This document shows, in pieces, positions 15,956 to 24,390 of a DNA stretch of 37,914 nucleotides. The stretch is from assembly GCA_016282095.1 (NCBI GenBank), contig JAEEJW010000163.1:1-37914 (forward strand). The letters are read 5' to 3'. Source of the stretch: Ruminiclostridium sp. (lineage in GTDB: Bacteria; Bacillota; Clostridia; Oscillospirales; Ruminococcaceae). The notes beneath the pieces are model-generated. The model saw only the letters and a list, made by a program, of their open reading frames with translations, did not search any database and had not been told where the DNA came from. Position 1 is the stretch's first letter; each line of letters begins with the position of its first letter. Both the position numbers and the translations under genes were made by a program.

Positions 15956-16498
15956 TCAGGAATTGGTAATTTTTGCTATTGCCTTTCTTATCGGTATCGC
16001 CATATACTGCGCAGCGACTATGCTGAGCACGTCCTTTATCGCAAAGGGCAGTACCACCACGGTAAACGACTGTATGAGGTCGATGCCCATAAGCAGCGCG
16101 TACTGAACGGCTCCGCAGATGTAGCAGAGCGCAAGTCCGCCCACGGACACCGCCATGCGCAGCGGCAGATTCTTCATTGCCATGCCGCAGAGGAAAGCCA
16201 TAGGCAGAAAGCCGTATATGAAGCCGCCCGCAGGTCCGGTTATCGATTCAAAGCCTCCGCGCATACCCGCAAATACCGGCAGTCCCACAGCACCGAGCAG
16301 CACATAGACAGCCGTTGACACGGTTCCCCTGAAAGAGCCGAATACCGCGGCGCACAAAGCCACTCCGAATGTCTGGAGCGTTATCGGCACTCCGAAGGGC
16401 AGCGGTACCACCACCTGCGCCGACACCGCTATTATAGCCGCGCCAAGTGCGCACATCACTATCGTCAGCGTCTTTGAGTCTGTTTTTCTTGTCTCCAT
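15956..16498 (-). CDS. bioY: biotin transporter substrate-binding component BioY
   Basis: The 180-residue integral membrane protein is the biotin-binding S-component of an ECF-type transporter, able to work alone or with a shared EcfAA'T module. It shows about six hydrophobic helices and the BioY-type blocks VPLPFGVPITLQTF near the N-terminus and SITGPAGGFIYGF in the middle. No EcfT or EcfA gene is adjacent. Its ATG overlaps the birA stop by one base (TAATG), with GGAGAA upstream, so translational coupling with birA is likely. It is the last gene of the CBS-MoxR-DUF58-transglutaminase-birA operon. Confidence 0.93.
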   Translation of the reverse strand: METRKTDSKTLTIVMCALGAAIIAVSAQVVVPLPFGVPITLQTFGVALCAAVFGSFRGTVSTAVYVLLGAVGLPVFAGMRGGFESITGPAGGFIYGFLPMAFLCGMAMKNLPLRMAVSVGGLALCYICGAVQYALLMGIDLIQSFTVVVLPFAIKDVLSIVAAQYMAIPIRKAIAKITNS

Positions 16499-17286
16499 TA
16501 TTGTTCTCCTTTTCCCATTATTATATTTACCTCGCCGGAGCCGAGCCGAAGCTCTTCCCCGCGCGGAGTTATCACTATAAGATTCGCGCTGTCGTCTATG
16601 CCGGCGACTCTTGCGGTGTACCTCACGCCGCCGCGCTCATACTCTATGGTCTTCCCCGTCAGTATCGAACGCCTGCGGTAGCCGGACAGGTACCCCTTGT
16701 CCGGGAGCCTGTCATAATAGGCGAAGAAGCGCTCCAGCACTGCCGCCGCCAGCTTCGGGCGCAGCTCCGCGCTGCCGCCTATCGTACCCGCCTTTGCTTT
16801 CAGCTCCTCCGGGAACCCCACGTCCGCAACGTTTATGCCTATGCCCATCACAGCGTATTTCATGGTGCCGTCCGTATTCACCGAAGCCTCGGTCAGTATC
16901 CCGACGGCCTTTCTGCCGTTGATATAGATGTCGTTGACCCATTTGATGCCCGCCTGCTGTCCTGTCAGCGCCTCGACAGCCTCGGCAGCGGCAGAAGCCG
17001 CACATACCGTTATTGCCGCCGCATCCGCGGCAGCCAGCTTCGGCCGCAGCAGCACGCTCATATACAGTCCGCCGTCCCGGGGCGAATAGAAGCTCCTGCC
17101 AAGCCTGCCACGTCCCGCGGTCTGCTCCCCCGCCGCAATCACCGTACCCTCGGGAGCCCCCGCTTCGGCAAGCGCCCTTATGTCGGAATTCGTGGAGCCC
17201 GTGACTTCCAAGGTGCGTATATCCAGTCTCCCGGCAAGCTCCGGCGGCAGTTCCGCCCATACTTCTCCGGGCGTAAACATACTCAT
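16498..17286 (-). CDS. birA: biotin--[acetyl-CoA-carboxylase] ligase, without DNA-binding domain
   Basis: This enzyme activates biotin with ATP and attaches it to the lysine of biotin carrier domains. The catalytic motifs are the biotinyl-5'-AMP loop GRGRLGR (residues 58-64), KWVNDI (115-120) and GRKAVGIL (124-131), followed by a small C-terminal SH3-like domain. The 262 residues lack the N-terminal winged helix of bifunctional BirA, so it cannot be the usual biotin repressor. The ATG at 17284-17286 overlaps the preceding stop (ATGA), and a second in-frame ATG lies two codons later. It is followed directly by bioY. Confidence 0.95.
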   Translation of the reverse strand: MSMFTPGEVWAELPPELAGRLDIRTLEVTGSTNSDIRALAEAGAPEGTVIAAGEQTAGRGRLGRSFYSPRDGGLYMSVLLRPKLAAADAAAITVCAASAAAEAVEALTGQQAGIKWVNDIYINGRKAVGILTEASVNTDGTMKYAVMGIGINVADVGFPEELKAKAGTIGGSAELRPKLAAAVLERFFAYYDRLPDKGYLSGYRRRSILTGKTIEYERGGVRYTARVAGIDDSANLIVITPRGEELRLGSGEVNIIMGKGEQ

Positions 17287-19436
17287 TTCTTTTTCTTCCT
17301 GCTCTTTCTGTCCTGTTTTTTCTTTTCCTTATATGCTCTGACGAAGTCCGTGTACACCGCCGAACGGTCGTTCTCATCGGGGAGCCCGCCGTAGACAGCT
17401 CTTTCATACTCGTTCACGAAAGCGCCGATATCAGTACCGAACAGCTCCGCGCATTTTCCGGCGGTCTCCGTCGGAGTCATGGTATTGACGCGTTCCGACA
17501 TATAGGCGTTCGTCATTCTGTTTATCTTTCCGTATATCAGCGATGCCTGCGCAGCGCCCCGGGACTTCGCGACTCTGCCGGTAAAGCGTTTTTCCTTTAT
17601 TATCGGCCGCAGTATCAGTATCAGTATGCCGACCGCTATGACTGCCGCTGCCGCAAGTCCGACTATCATGAAAGTCGGGTCCACATATCCGCCGTCGGTC
17701 ACGGAGCTGGTGGGGTTGAAATTCGTCCAGCCGTAGCCGTCTGTCCACACCTGCACAAAGGAATGGGAATCGGCGGTGGTGACATACCACATTCCGGCTT
17801 CCGATCCGCGCTGTACCCAGAAACCCTCGCAGTAGCGGGCTGTGAGCCCCAGCTCGCGGCACATCATGGTCATTGCCGTGGCGTATGCCGCACAGGCTCC
17901 GCGCTTCGTGCCGAGTATAAAGACATCGGGGTACTCGCTGTATGAAGTGAAATCCTTGTCGTAGATATAATCGCCCTTGAGGAAGAACCGCTCTATCGCG
18001 GCTGCCTTCTCATAGTCGGTATCGCAGTCCGCCGTTATCTGTTCCGCAAGTGCCTTTACCCGCAGCTCCGCGCCCGCGGAGGAATAAGCCTCCGATAGCA
18101 TGGTCCCGTAGAAATCCCTGCCGTAGTATTTTTCGGCCTGCATTTTCGCCGCCAGATAGGTCCATGCGGCATCGCTGCCGTCGGATATACTGTACGCGAA
18201 CTCGTCCGTAAACAGACTCATGAAGTCTTTTTCCGGCGCAAACTCCGCCCAGCGGACGCGGTAGGCTCTTACACTGTCCGTGTCACCGGCGCTTATGAAG
18301 TATTCGTCGTTCTCGGTGCGGTAGACTTTCGCGTCGGACTGATAAGCCTCTATGTCCGTCATATTCTGCGGAGTATATATCGCACGGACTGTTCCGGCAG
18401 CGGGAGCTATGATGCAGTCGGAACCGAGGACTTCCGCGCCGTCATAGCCTGCCGCCTCATAGAGCCGCGTCGGATCCTCAAAGCCGGTGTAGCTGCTCCA
18501 GTTGCTGTGGCCGGTCTGCTCGTCCACCGACATATATTTCCATACCTTTTCGCTGCCGTCGTAGTAGTTGAAGCTCTGCCGCTTGAGCAGTCCCGGATTG
18601 TCTCCGCGGATATAGAAGACTATGGTGGACTCGTCTCCCGACGTCGAGTCCGCGGAGCTGTCATTGAAGGCGTTGAAATCCGCGGCAGCCTGCGCCGCGC
18701 TGATAGTCACGCCCGTGACGAACTCGTCGAACATCTCTCTGTACGGCGCGAATTCGAGCTTGGGGGCAAAGGCGGCTATTATGGTCACAGTAAGCACGAA
18801 CGCTCCCACAGCCATGCGCCTGCCGCCCGAGCCTGCCACAGCCGCAGTACCGCCTTCCGGCGCTCCGTTGTTTCTGGTCATAAGCAGGAAGAACAGCGTC
18901 ATCAGCACTATCGGGAATATTACGGGTATGGCCGTGAACGTCTTGGCAAACAGACAGAACGAACACATACATATCAGGAATACGAACACCCCGCGGTATC
19001 TTATGCGGGTGAAGTAGTAAAGGCACGGCACAAGCACCTCACCGAGGAGCATCAGGACAGCCGCCGTTCTCTCGGGATTCATCGAGTCTCCGGGTTCCAT
19101 GAACCACTGGGTGAAGCTGCCGAAGGAATCTATCCTGCTTGTGCCGCCCACAAGACACACGATCAGGTATACCATGACCGCCAGTGTCGTGAGCCAGCCC
19201 TTTCCTATACCGCGGAAACATTCAAGAAACCCGAATGTCGCGGCTGAAAAAACGAACGAGAAGAACACGAAGAACAGGACTGCCGTTCCCGACGAATGGA
19301 CATATATGTATGTTATCGCGCTCATTACCGCCGTACTCAGCAGCACCGGCACGAGGTTGTTCATCAGGAGCCCGCGTATCAGCGGGAGCATTCCCTTCCG
19401 GTTCTCATTTTTCAAAGCGTATATCTTCCTCATCAC
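17283..19436 (-). CDS. transglutaminase-like membrane protein (TgpA type)
   Basis: The 717-residue protein has a cluster of about six membrane helices in the first 215 residues, a large outside region with a transglutaminase core, one further membrane helix at about 585-612, and a basic cytosolic tail ending in KSRKKKK. The core shows C515 (KRGACAAYA), H558 (ADSHSFVQVW) and, where family members normally carry Asp, N574 (GWTNFNPTSS). TgpA-type proteins are usually encoded beside MoxR and DUF58 genes, as here, and are linked to envelope functions, with substrates mostly unknown. It overlaps the DUF58 gene by 32 bases and birA by 4. A second in-frame ATG follows the first directly (MMRK). Confidence 0.88.
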   Translation of the reverse strand: MMRKIYALKNENRKGMLPLIRGLLMNNLVPVLLSTAVMSAITYIYVHSSGTAVLFFVFFSFVFSAATFGFLECFRGIGKGWLTTLAVMVYLIVCLVGGTSRIDSFGSFTQWFMEPGDSMNPERTAAVLMLLGEVLVPCLYYFTRIRYRGVFVFLICMCSFCLFAKTFTAIPVIFPIVLMTLFFLLMTRNNGAPEGGTAAVAGSGGRRMAVGAFVLTVTIIAAFAPKLEFAPYREMFDEFVTGVTISAAQAAADFNAFNDSSADSTSGDESTIVFYIRGDNPGLLKRQSFNYYDGSEKVWKYMSVDEQTGHSNWSSYTGFEDPTRLYEAAGYDGAEVLGSDCIIAPAAGTVRAIYTPQNMTDIEAYQSDAKVYRTENDEYFISAGDTDSVRAYRVRWAEFAPEKDFMSLFTDEFAYSISDGSDAAWTYLAAKMQAEKYYGRDFYGTMLSEAYSSAGAELRVKALAEQITADCDTDYEKAAAIERFFLKGDYIYDKDFTSYSEYPDVFILGTKRGACAAYATAMTMMCRELGLTARYCEGFWVQRGSEAGMWYVTTADSHSFVQVWTDGYGWTNFNPTSSVTDGGYVDPTFMIVGLAAAAVIAVGILILILRPIIKEKRFTGRVAKSRGAAQASLIYGKINRMTNAYMSERVNTMTPTETAGKCAELFGTDIGAFVNEYERAVYGGLPDENDRSAVYTDFVRAYKEKKKQDRKSRKKKK

Positions 19437-20550
19437 GGGTTATAAGCCATATATTCTCACCGCGGACAGCGCATACGGGGGCTGCCGCAGCGCGGTCGTC
19501 ACGGCCTGCCACCGCCGCGGATATAATACCGTCGCAGCGCGCGGTGAATATGACGGCGTGACCCTCCACCGACTGCGGCAGTCTTCCTCCCGCGTCGTCC
19601 GTAAATTCGTAGTCGGTCAGGCGGTAGCGGATATCCGATACGTCCGCGGGCGTCAGCGAGTGTATCACTTCCCAGCCGCCGCCGAAACGCACCGCCAGCT
19701 TCGCGGGGAGCTCGGTCTTCGCGAACTGCATCATCAGCGCCAGCATTCCCTCAACTGCGAGCTGCTCCTCGGCGCGGGCTTCAAGCAGCACCGGGTTCGG
19801 GGAAGTCGCCTTGTCGAGTATGAAGGTCTGCTCCGCGCCCGAGGCTCCCTCAAGCCTGCGGACGTAAAGCTCGCCGCGTTTCGCGGATATCTTCCAGTTT
19901 ATCAGTTTCAGGCTGTCGCCCGGTTCGTATTTGCGGTGCTCATAGCCGGGCATACCGTTCAGCGCGTAGACGGACGTTGTGGTTTCCTCGCTCTCGTCGA
20001 AGGCCGCCGCATCGGTAAGGCTCCGGGCAAGGCCTTCACGCCTGTCCACTTCGGGGATATCGGGATAGACCTTGACGGTCTCCATTGTTTTCGGCAGGTC
20101 TACCCGGAAGCTCACAAGCCCGAGGTAATCCGTGACAGTGACCGCGCTTATGCCGACTCTGCCCCTGCCGAAGAAATCCGCCCTGTATGTCGTGCTGAAA
20201 GAGGCACTGCCGCTTCCGGAAACGCAGGTGCGTATCCTGCTCTCCGAGCGGGCAGTGAAATGGTAGCTCGAATACAGCTCCGCGTCTATGAATGACGACG
20301 GGAGCACTCCGGATTTGTTCAGCACAAGGCTCACTGTGACTTCTTCGCCCCTGTTGAGCACGTCCGCGCTTATCTCTATCGCTGCGGTGAGCGCGGTCTT
20401 GGTATAGATGCATATCGCAACGGATATCACGGCGGCGGCGGCAAGCGCTATGATAAGATAGCTCCCGCCCGCGCCCTCAAGGAACAGGGTATAAAGCACA
20501 GCCACGCCTATCAGCACGATGTAGGCGAAAATCGACTTGAAATGTATCAT
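19405..20550 (-). CDS. DUF58 domain-containing membrane-anchored protein
   Basis: The 381-residue protein has two N-terminal helices (about residues 8-22 and 27-46), then a beta-rich region and the DUF58 signature (GYEHRKYEPGDSLKLINWK and SAKRGELYVRRLEG), leading into a VWA-like fold. DUF58 proteins regularly pair with MoxR AAA+ ATPases and a transglutaminase-like membrane protein. The order and overlaps here match that arrangement. The exact function in the family is not settled. The ATG is 9 bases after the moxR stop. Confidence 0.88.
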   Translation of the reverse strand: MIHFKSIFAYIVLIGVAVLYTLFLEGAGGSYLIIALAAAAVISVAICIYTKTALTAAIEISADVLNRGEEVTVSLVLNKSGVLPSSFIDAELYSSYHFTARSESRIRTCVSGSGSASFSTTYRADFFGRGRVGISAVTVTDYLGLVSFRVDLPKTMETVKVYPDIPEVDRREGLARSLTDAAAFDESEETTTSVYALNGMPGYEHRKYEPGDSLKLINWKISAKRGELYVRRLEGASGAEQTFILDKATSPNPVLLEARAEEQLAVEGMLALMMQFAKTELPAKLAVRFGGGWEVIHSLTPADVSDIRYRLTDYEFTDDAGGRLPQSVEGHAVIFTARCDGIISAAVAGRDDRAAAAPVCAVRGENIWLITRDEEDIRFEK

Positions 20551-20559
20551 AGTTAAGTA

Positions 20560-21483
20560 TTATTCGGCGGGGACAGGCGTTTTTGCCAGGATGTCCGCCA
20601 TTGCGGCTTCGGAGCTGCCGAACTGGGACTTGCCCTTCGGCGAGAGCATGAGTCTGTGGGCGAGAACTTCCACCGCCATTGTCTTTACGTCTTCCGGCAC
20701 CGCGAAATCCCTGCCGCATATCAGTGCGAAGGCCTTTGCCGCGGACCACAGGGCTATGCTGCCGCGGGGGCTTGCTCCCAGCAGGGTGTATTCGCTCTCG
20801 CGGGTCGCCGTTACTATGGCGAGTATGTAGCGCTTGACGCTTTCCGTCACGCGCACGGCCTCCGCCTGTCTGCGAAGCTCCGCGATGTCGCTGAGGTCCA
20901 TTACCGGCGCGAGCTTCACGGCCTTTCCGAAGCCGCCGCCCAGCAGCTTTATCTCGTCCTCCGGCGCGGGGTAGCCTATGGAGACTTTCAGCATGAATCT
21001 GTCCATCTGCGCTTCGGGCAGATGATAGGTGCCGTAGGTCTCCACGGGGTTCTGGGTCGCCAGAGCCATGAACGGCACGGGCAGCTTGTGCGTCACGCCG
21101 TCGGCGCTTATCTGGAGCTCTTCCATTACCTCAAGGAGCGCGGACTGCGCTTTCGGGGAGGCGCGGTTTATCTCGTCCGCCAGCAGGAAGTTGCACATGG
21201 CGGCACCGGGGCGGAACTCCGACTCACCGGTCTTCGGGTTTATCATAGTGAAGCCCGTGATATCGGAGGGCATGAGGTCGGGGGTGAACTGTATACGGCT
21301 GCAGGTGCCGCTTACGCTTTCGGACAGCGCTGTGACGAGGCGGGTCTTGCCGACGCCCGGTACGTCCTCTATAAGAACGTGGCCTCCCGAAAGCAGCGCC
21401 GCCATGAGTTTCAGTATGACCTCGCGCTTTCCTATTATGGACTTTTCTATGTTTTCGGTCAGAAGCTGTATTTTAGGGTTCAT
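20560..21483 (-). CDS. MoxR family AAA+ ATPase
   Basis: The 307-residue AAA+ ATPase carries Walker A at PGVGKT (residues 42-47) and Walker B LLADEINRA with D103 and E104. It also has the MoxR-typical FTPDLMPSDITGF segment, ATQNPVETYGTYHLPEAQMDRF (sensor 1 region), and a C-terminal lid ending in sensor 2 (SPRGSIAL). MoxR proteins act as chaperone-like ATPases on VWA/DUF58 partners. The gene overlaps the upstream CBS gene by 4 bases (ATGA) and is followed by DUF58. Confidence 0.93.
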   Translation of the reverse strand: MNPKIQLLTENIEKSIIGKREVILKLMAALLSGGHVLIEDVPGVGKTRLVTALSESVSGTCSRIQFTPDLMPSDITGFTMINPKTGESEFRPGAAMCNFLLADEINRASPKAQSALLEVMEELQISADGVTHKLPVPFMALATQNPVETYGTYHLPEAQMDRFMLKVSIGYPAPEDEIKLLGGGFGKAVKLAPVMDLSDIAELRRQAEAVRVTESVKRYILAIVTATRESEYTLLGASPRGSIALWSAAKAFALICGRDFAVPEDVKTMAVEVLAHRLMLSPKGKSQFGSSEAAMADILAKTPVPAE

Positions 21484-21896
21484 TCTCCGGTCTCCTTATG
21501 TTCCTTGTCGTAGAAGTATTTTATTATATCCCGTCGGGTGACTATGCCTATGAACTTTCCGCGGTCGTCGGTGACGGGAACGAAGTTCTGCTCCATTATC
21601 AGCAGGAGCAGCTCGTCCATGCCGGCTCCGACTTTCACGGCGCTGTCGCGCTTACCGCGGAGTATCTCCCGGACGGAGAGCTTTTCCAGCTCCTTCACCG
21701 GGCCGCGTTCGCACAGCGCCCACAGGAAGTCGCCCTCGCTCACGGTCCCGACATACTCGCCCTCCGGGTCTATCACAGGGACGGCGGTGTAGCCGTGGGC
21801 GCGCATCTTTTCAAGCCCCTGCCGCACCGTCGCGGCAGATGTTATGTAAACGGTCTCGTCCTTGGGACGCAGAAGGAAAAGCAGGTTCATGGGCAC
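21480..21896 (-). CDS. CBS domain pair protein
   Basis: The 138-residue protein consists almost entirely of two CBS motifs (about residues 14-62 and 72-130; GYTAVPVID and NFVPVTDDRGKFIGIVTRRDI). Such pairs bind adenine nucleotides or other small ligands and act as sensors. As first gene of the operon, directly overlapping moxR, it may tune the ATPase group in response to energy state, which is inference. The ATG at 21894-21896 follows GGAGGTGCCC. A second ATG two codons on (MPM) is possible. Confidence 0.88.
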   Translation of the reverse strand: MPMNLLFLLRPKDETVYITSAATVRQGLEKMRAHGYTAVPVIDPEGEYVGTVSEGDFLWALCERGPVKELEKLSVREILRGKRDSAVKVGAGMDELLLLIMEQNFVPVTDDRGKFIGIVTRRDIIKYFYDKEHKETGE

Positions 21897-21926
21897 CTCC
21901 GTTTGTTTGCAGAATATACAAAGTAT

Positions 21927-21955
21927 ATTATATCACATTCCTCTGAAATAATCAA
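21927..21955 (-). promoter_or_regulatory. sigma-A promoter for the CBS-MoxR-DUF58-transglutaminase-birA-bioY operon
   Basis: TTGATT (21950-21955) and TATAAT (21927-21932) are spaced by 17 bases on the minus strand, about 30 bases before the CBS start codon. No other promoter or terminator is visible down to the bioY stop, which supports a six-gene transcript. Confidence 0.8.
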
Positions 21956-21965
21956 GTGTCCCGCA

Positions 21966-22003
21966 CAAAAAGAACTCCCCCGGCAGAGAGCCTGCCGGGG
22001 GAG
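21966..22003 (-). terminator. intrinsic terminator of the first surface-protein gene
   Basis: CTCCCCCGGCAG (21975-21986) pairs with its complement (21992-22003) around a 5-base loop. On the minus strand it is followed by TTCTTTTTG. It is almost identical to the terminator at 24327-24363. Confidence 0.92.
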
Positions 22004-22032
22004 CCTTGTCAAACGTGGATTGTTTTATGTTC

Positions 22033-24147
22033 TTACTTTCTCTTTCTCGATACGAACATTACCGCGCCTGCGAGCAGAACGAGCGCGAACGCGTCTGCTG
22101 TAACGCCTGTGTGCGGGTTGGTCTCGCCTGCGTCAACAACTGCGGGAGCGTCTTCTGCCTTGTCCGTGTCTGCGTCAACCTCGACTTCTTCCGTGTCGTC
22201 GTCGTCTTCGTCGCCGATGACTGTGTCAGGGTCGGGCTCTGCGATAGCTTCATCTATGAACGCGATGATGTAGCTGGAGAACTTGTCCGTAAAGAACGAC
22301 AGTGTCTTTGTATCGGGGTCATACTTGGTTTCGAGCACATCAACCTTGCCATTATGTATGCGTACTACAACGTATGTTCGGATCACATCGGGATTTGTGT
22401 TTATAAGGTCATCGGAAAGCTTAATGGATACCTTTAGCATTCCGGTCTCTTCTTCCTGTGTAACAACATCGCCTTTCTTTACATAAAGGCTGATGTCGAG
22501 GAACTTGCCGACTGTGTAGCCGAGCTTCTCCGCAAGTGCGGCTGCGGCTTCGCTGTATTCGCCGTCCTGAACTGTCAGATAGATGTCTACGCTCTCGCCG
22601 TTTGCGATAGCTGCCTTTGTTTCATCGTCGAGAACCGCGTCAATCAGGGCTGCAAGCTCTTCGTCGATGAATGCGCCGCCTACGTTCTCGTCGGTGTTCG
22701 TTACGTCCTTGACGCCGCCCACGTCTTTCACGGGTGCGGGTGCGACACCGGTCTCGGGCGAAGACGGAAGGGCTGCTGTCGAAGAGCTTTCAGTTCTGCC
22801 GGGATATGGGGGCATATGGATCTGTACGGGCGGTAATTGTCCGGGTGCGGGCTCGATATGCGGGTCGGGCTCGGGGTCAACGCGGCCGCTCTGGCTCTTC
22901 GGAGCGCCTATGTAATACCAGGTAACACCCTGAACAGAAGTCGGATCGCTGATCTCCAGGACTACCCACACGGTAGCCGCAGCGCCGTTTTCATCTATGG
23001 GAATAACATCACCGGCATCAGAATTGTTGGTATGCAGTGATCCGTCAGCGTTTACGGTAACCTTGTATTCTACACCGGTGTACATTCCGCCGTCGGCGCA
23101 TTTTCCGTTTACAACGCGTATATTGGTTTCGTGTGTACCGTCAATGACAGCTACATACGTCTTACCGGGAACAAGAACATCACCGACTTTAAGTGTGGTT
23201 ATCGGGATCCCGTCAGGTTCAGTGACCGCCTCAAAGTACGCAGTCAGATCCTCCATATCATCAGTGACTATGAGAGTTTCATCCGTTGATGTGGAAGGCT
23301 CCGGGGCATGCCCTTCGCCCTCAAAATATGTCCATTGAACGAACTTATAACCCGTTGCCGGTACGGCGGTAAGCTCCCATTGAGAATTTTCCTGATTATA
23401 ATTATAGGTTATGCTTCCCGCGTCCTCGGGTGTAATTGTTACTTGCGGCTGCTGCGGGTCGCCACCGCTCACCGTCACAGGTACATTGATACCAAAAATG
23501 GTATTCAGAGAAGCATCTGAAGGAGTAAATTTTGCGGGGAATGTTTTCTCGCCTGCTTCACCTACGCTCGTGGAGCTGTTTGACCATGACCATGTTCCGT
23601 TTGTAGCGGTCGGGAGTGCTACATCTGCAAGCGTCTGTCCGACAGTTGCCGTAAGACCGGTAGGAAATGTGATCTCCGGATATCTCCAGTCACCGGCGGA
23701 AACAGGGTCTCCTTCGCTGAATGTGATCGTATAGGCAAGCAGCTTTCCTTTACCTACGAGCTGTACGCCTGCCCAATCTGCATTTTCTATAACTCCCTCT
23801 CCGGCAGTATATTTTTTGATGCTCGGTGTGTTTTCAAAATTGGCTGTGTGTTCTACTCTGTCTGCTGCTCCGGAGGTGCCCTTGCAGTAAGTGACCGTTC
23901 CCCACCCGGTTTCGGCAATCGACTCCATATAAATAAGTACTTCAATCTTTGTTATCTTGCTCAGCTGAGCGGGAGTCAGAGCGAATGTGTAATTCCAGTC
24001 GCCCGAAGGTACCCAGTTATCTGCGGTGGCGTTAAATGTATATACAACTCCGCCCGCGCTCGCCGTTACGCTCATTCCCACCATGCACGAAATTATCATG
24101 CATACCGACAGGAACACACTCAATAATTTTGTTCTTGTCCTTTTCAT
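22033..24147 (-). CDS. sortase-anchored surface protein A with InlB B-type repeat
   Basis: The 704-residue protein has a signal peptide (1-31), a beta-rich domain (about 32-150), a block containing VGEAGEKTFPAKFTPSDA (about 160-230), one divergent InlB B-type repeat (about 235-312; GYKFVQWTYFEG) and a Pro/Ser linker. These are followed by a conserved C-terminal domain (about 470-635) and an Asp/Glu stretch. The protein ends with the sorting signal NPHTG (677-681), a hydrophobic helix and RKRK. It should be cell-wall attached by a sortase, which is not encoded in this window. Binding or adhesion is a guess from architecture. The ATG follows GAAAGGAT. It is a paralogue of the next gene, with matching promoter, leader, signal peptide, C-terminal domain and terminator. 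Confidence 0.85.
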   Translation of the reverse strand: MKRTRTKLLSVFLSVCMIISCMVGMSVTASAGGVVYTFNATADNWVPSGDWNYTFALTPAQLSKITKIEVLIYMESIAETGWGTVTYCKGTSGAADRVEHTANFENTPSIKKYTAGEGVIENADWAGVQLVGKGKLLAYTITFSEGDPVSAGDWRYPEITFPTGLTATVGQTLADVALPTATNGTWSWSNSSTSVGEAGEKTFPAKFTPSDASLNTIFGINVPVTVSGGDPQQPQVTITPEDAGSITYNYNQENSQWELTAVPATGYKFVQWTYFEGEGHAPEPSTSTDETLIVTDDMEDLTAYFEAVTEPDGIPITTLKVGDVLVPGKTYVAVIDGTHETNIRVVNGKCADGGMYTGVEYKVTVNADGSLHTNNSDAGDVIPIDENGAAATVWVVLEISDPTSVQGVTWYYIGAPKSQSGRVDPEPDPHIEPAPGQLPPVQIHMPPYPGRTESSSTAALPSSPETGVAPAPVKDVGGVKDVTNTDENVGGAFIDEELAALIDAVLDDETKAAIANGESVDIYLTVQDGEYSEAAAALAEKLGYTVGKFLDISLYVKKGDVVTQEEETGMLKVSIKLSDDLINTNPDVIRTYVVVRIHNGKVDVLETKYDPDTKTLSFFTDKFSSYIIAFIDEAIAEPDPDTVIGDEDDDDTEEVEVDADTDKAEDAPAVVDAGETNPHTGVTADAFALVLLAGAVMFVSRKRK

Positions 24148-24234
24148 ACCAATTATCCTTTCATCCTCAAAATATCCCGCGCCTGCGGGAATACTGTGCT
24201 GCGGAGCCTGTTCTCCACAACATCTTGTATTCGT

Positions 24235-24263
24235 ATTATATCACATATCCCACAGATTGTCAA
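24235..24263 (-). promoter_or_regulatory. consensus promoter of surface-protein gene A
   Basis: TTGACA (24258-24263) and TATAAT (24235-24240) both match consensus perfectly, spaced by 17 bases. The leader of about 80 bases carries a small hairpin, TCCCGC/GCGGGA (24175-24190). The same promoter and leader precede the paralogue. Confidence 0.93.
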
Positions 24264-24326
24264 TGTTTTCCGGCCAGCCATTTATAAAATATAACCAAAC
24301 CGCGTGAAAATGCCCCCTGTTACGCA

Positions 24327-24363
24327 CAAAAAGAACTCCCCCGGCAGGAGCCTGCCGGGGGAG
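24327..24363 (-). terminator. intrinsic terminator of the second surface-protein gene
   Basis: CTCCCCCGGCAGG (24336-24348) pairs perfectly with 24351-24363, and on the minus strand is followed by TTCTTTTTGTG. It separates the two paralogues, which therefore form independent transcription units. Confidence 0.92.
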
Positions 24364-24390
24364 CTGTATCATGTTAAACGGGAGGATATT

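Noticed and set aside
16498-17286. BirA as biotin repressor of the operon
   Set aside because: The protein starts with the catalytic domain and has no winged-helix region, and no BirA-type operator was seen upstream of the operon.
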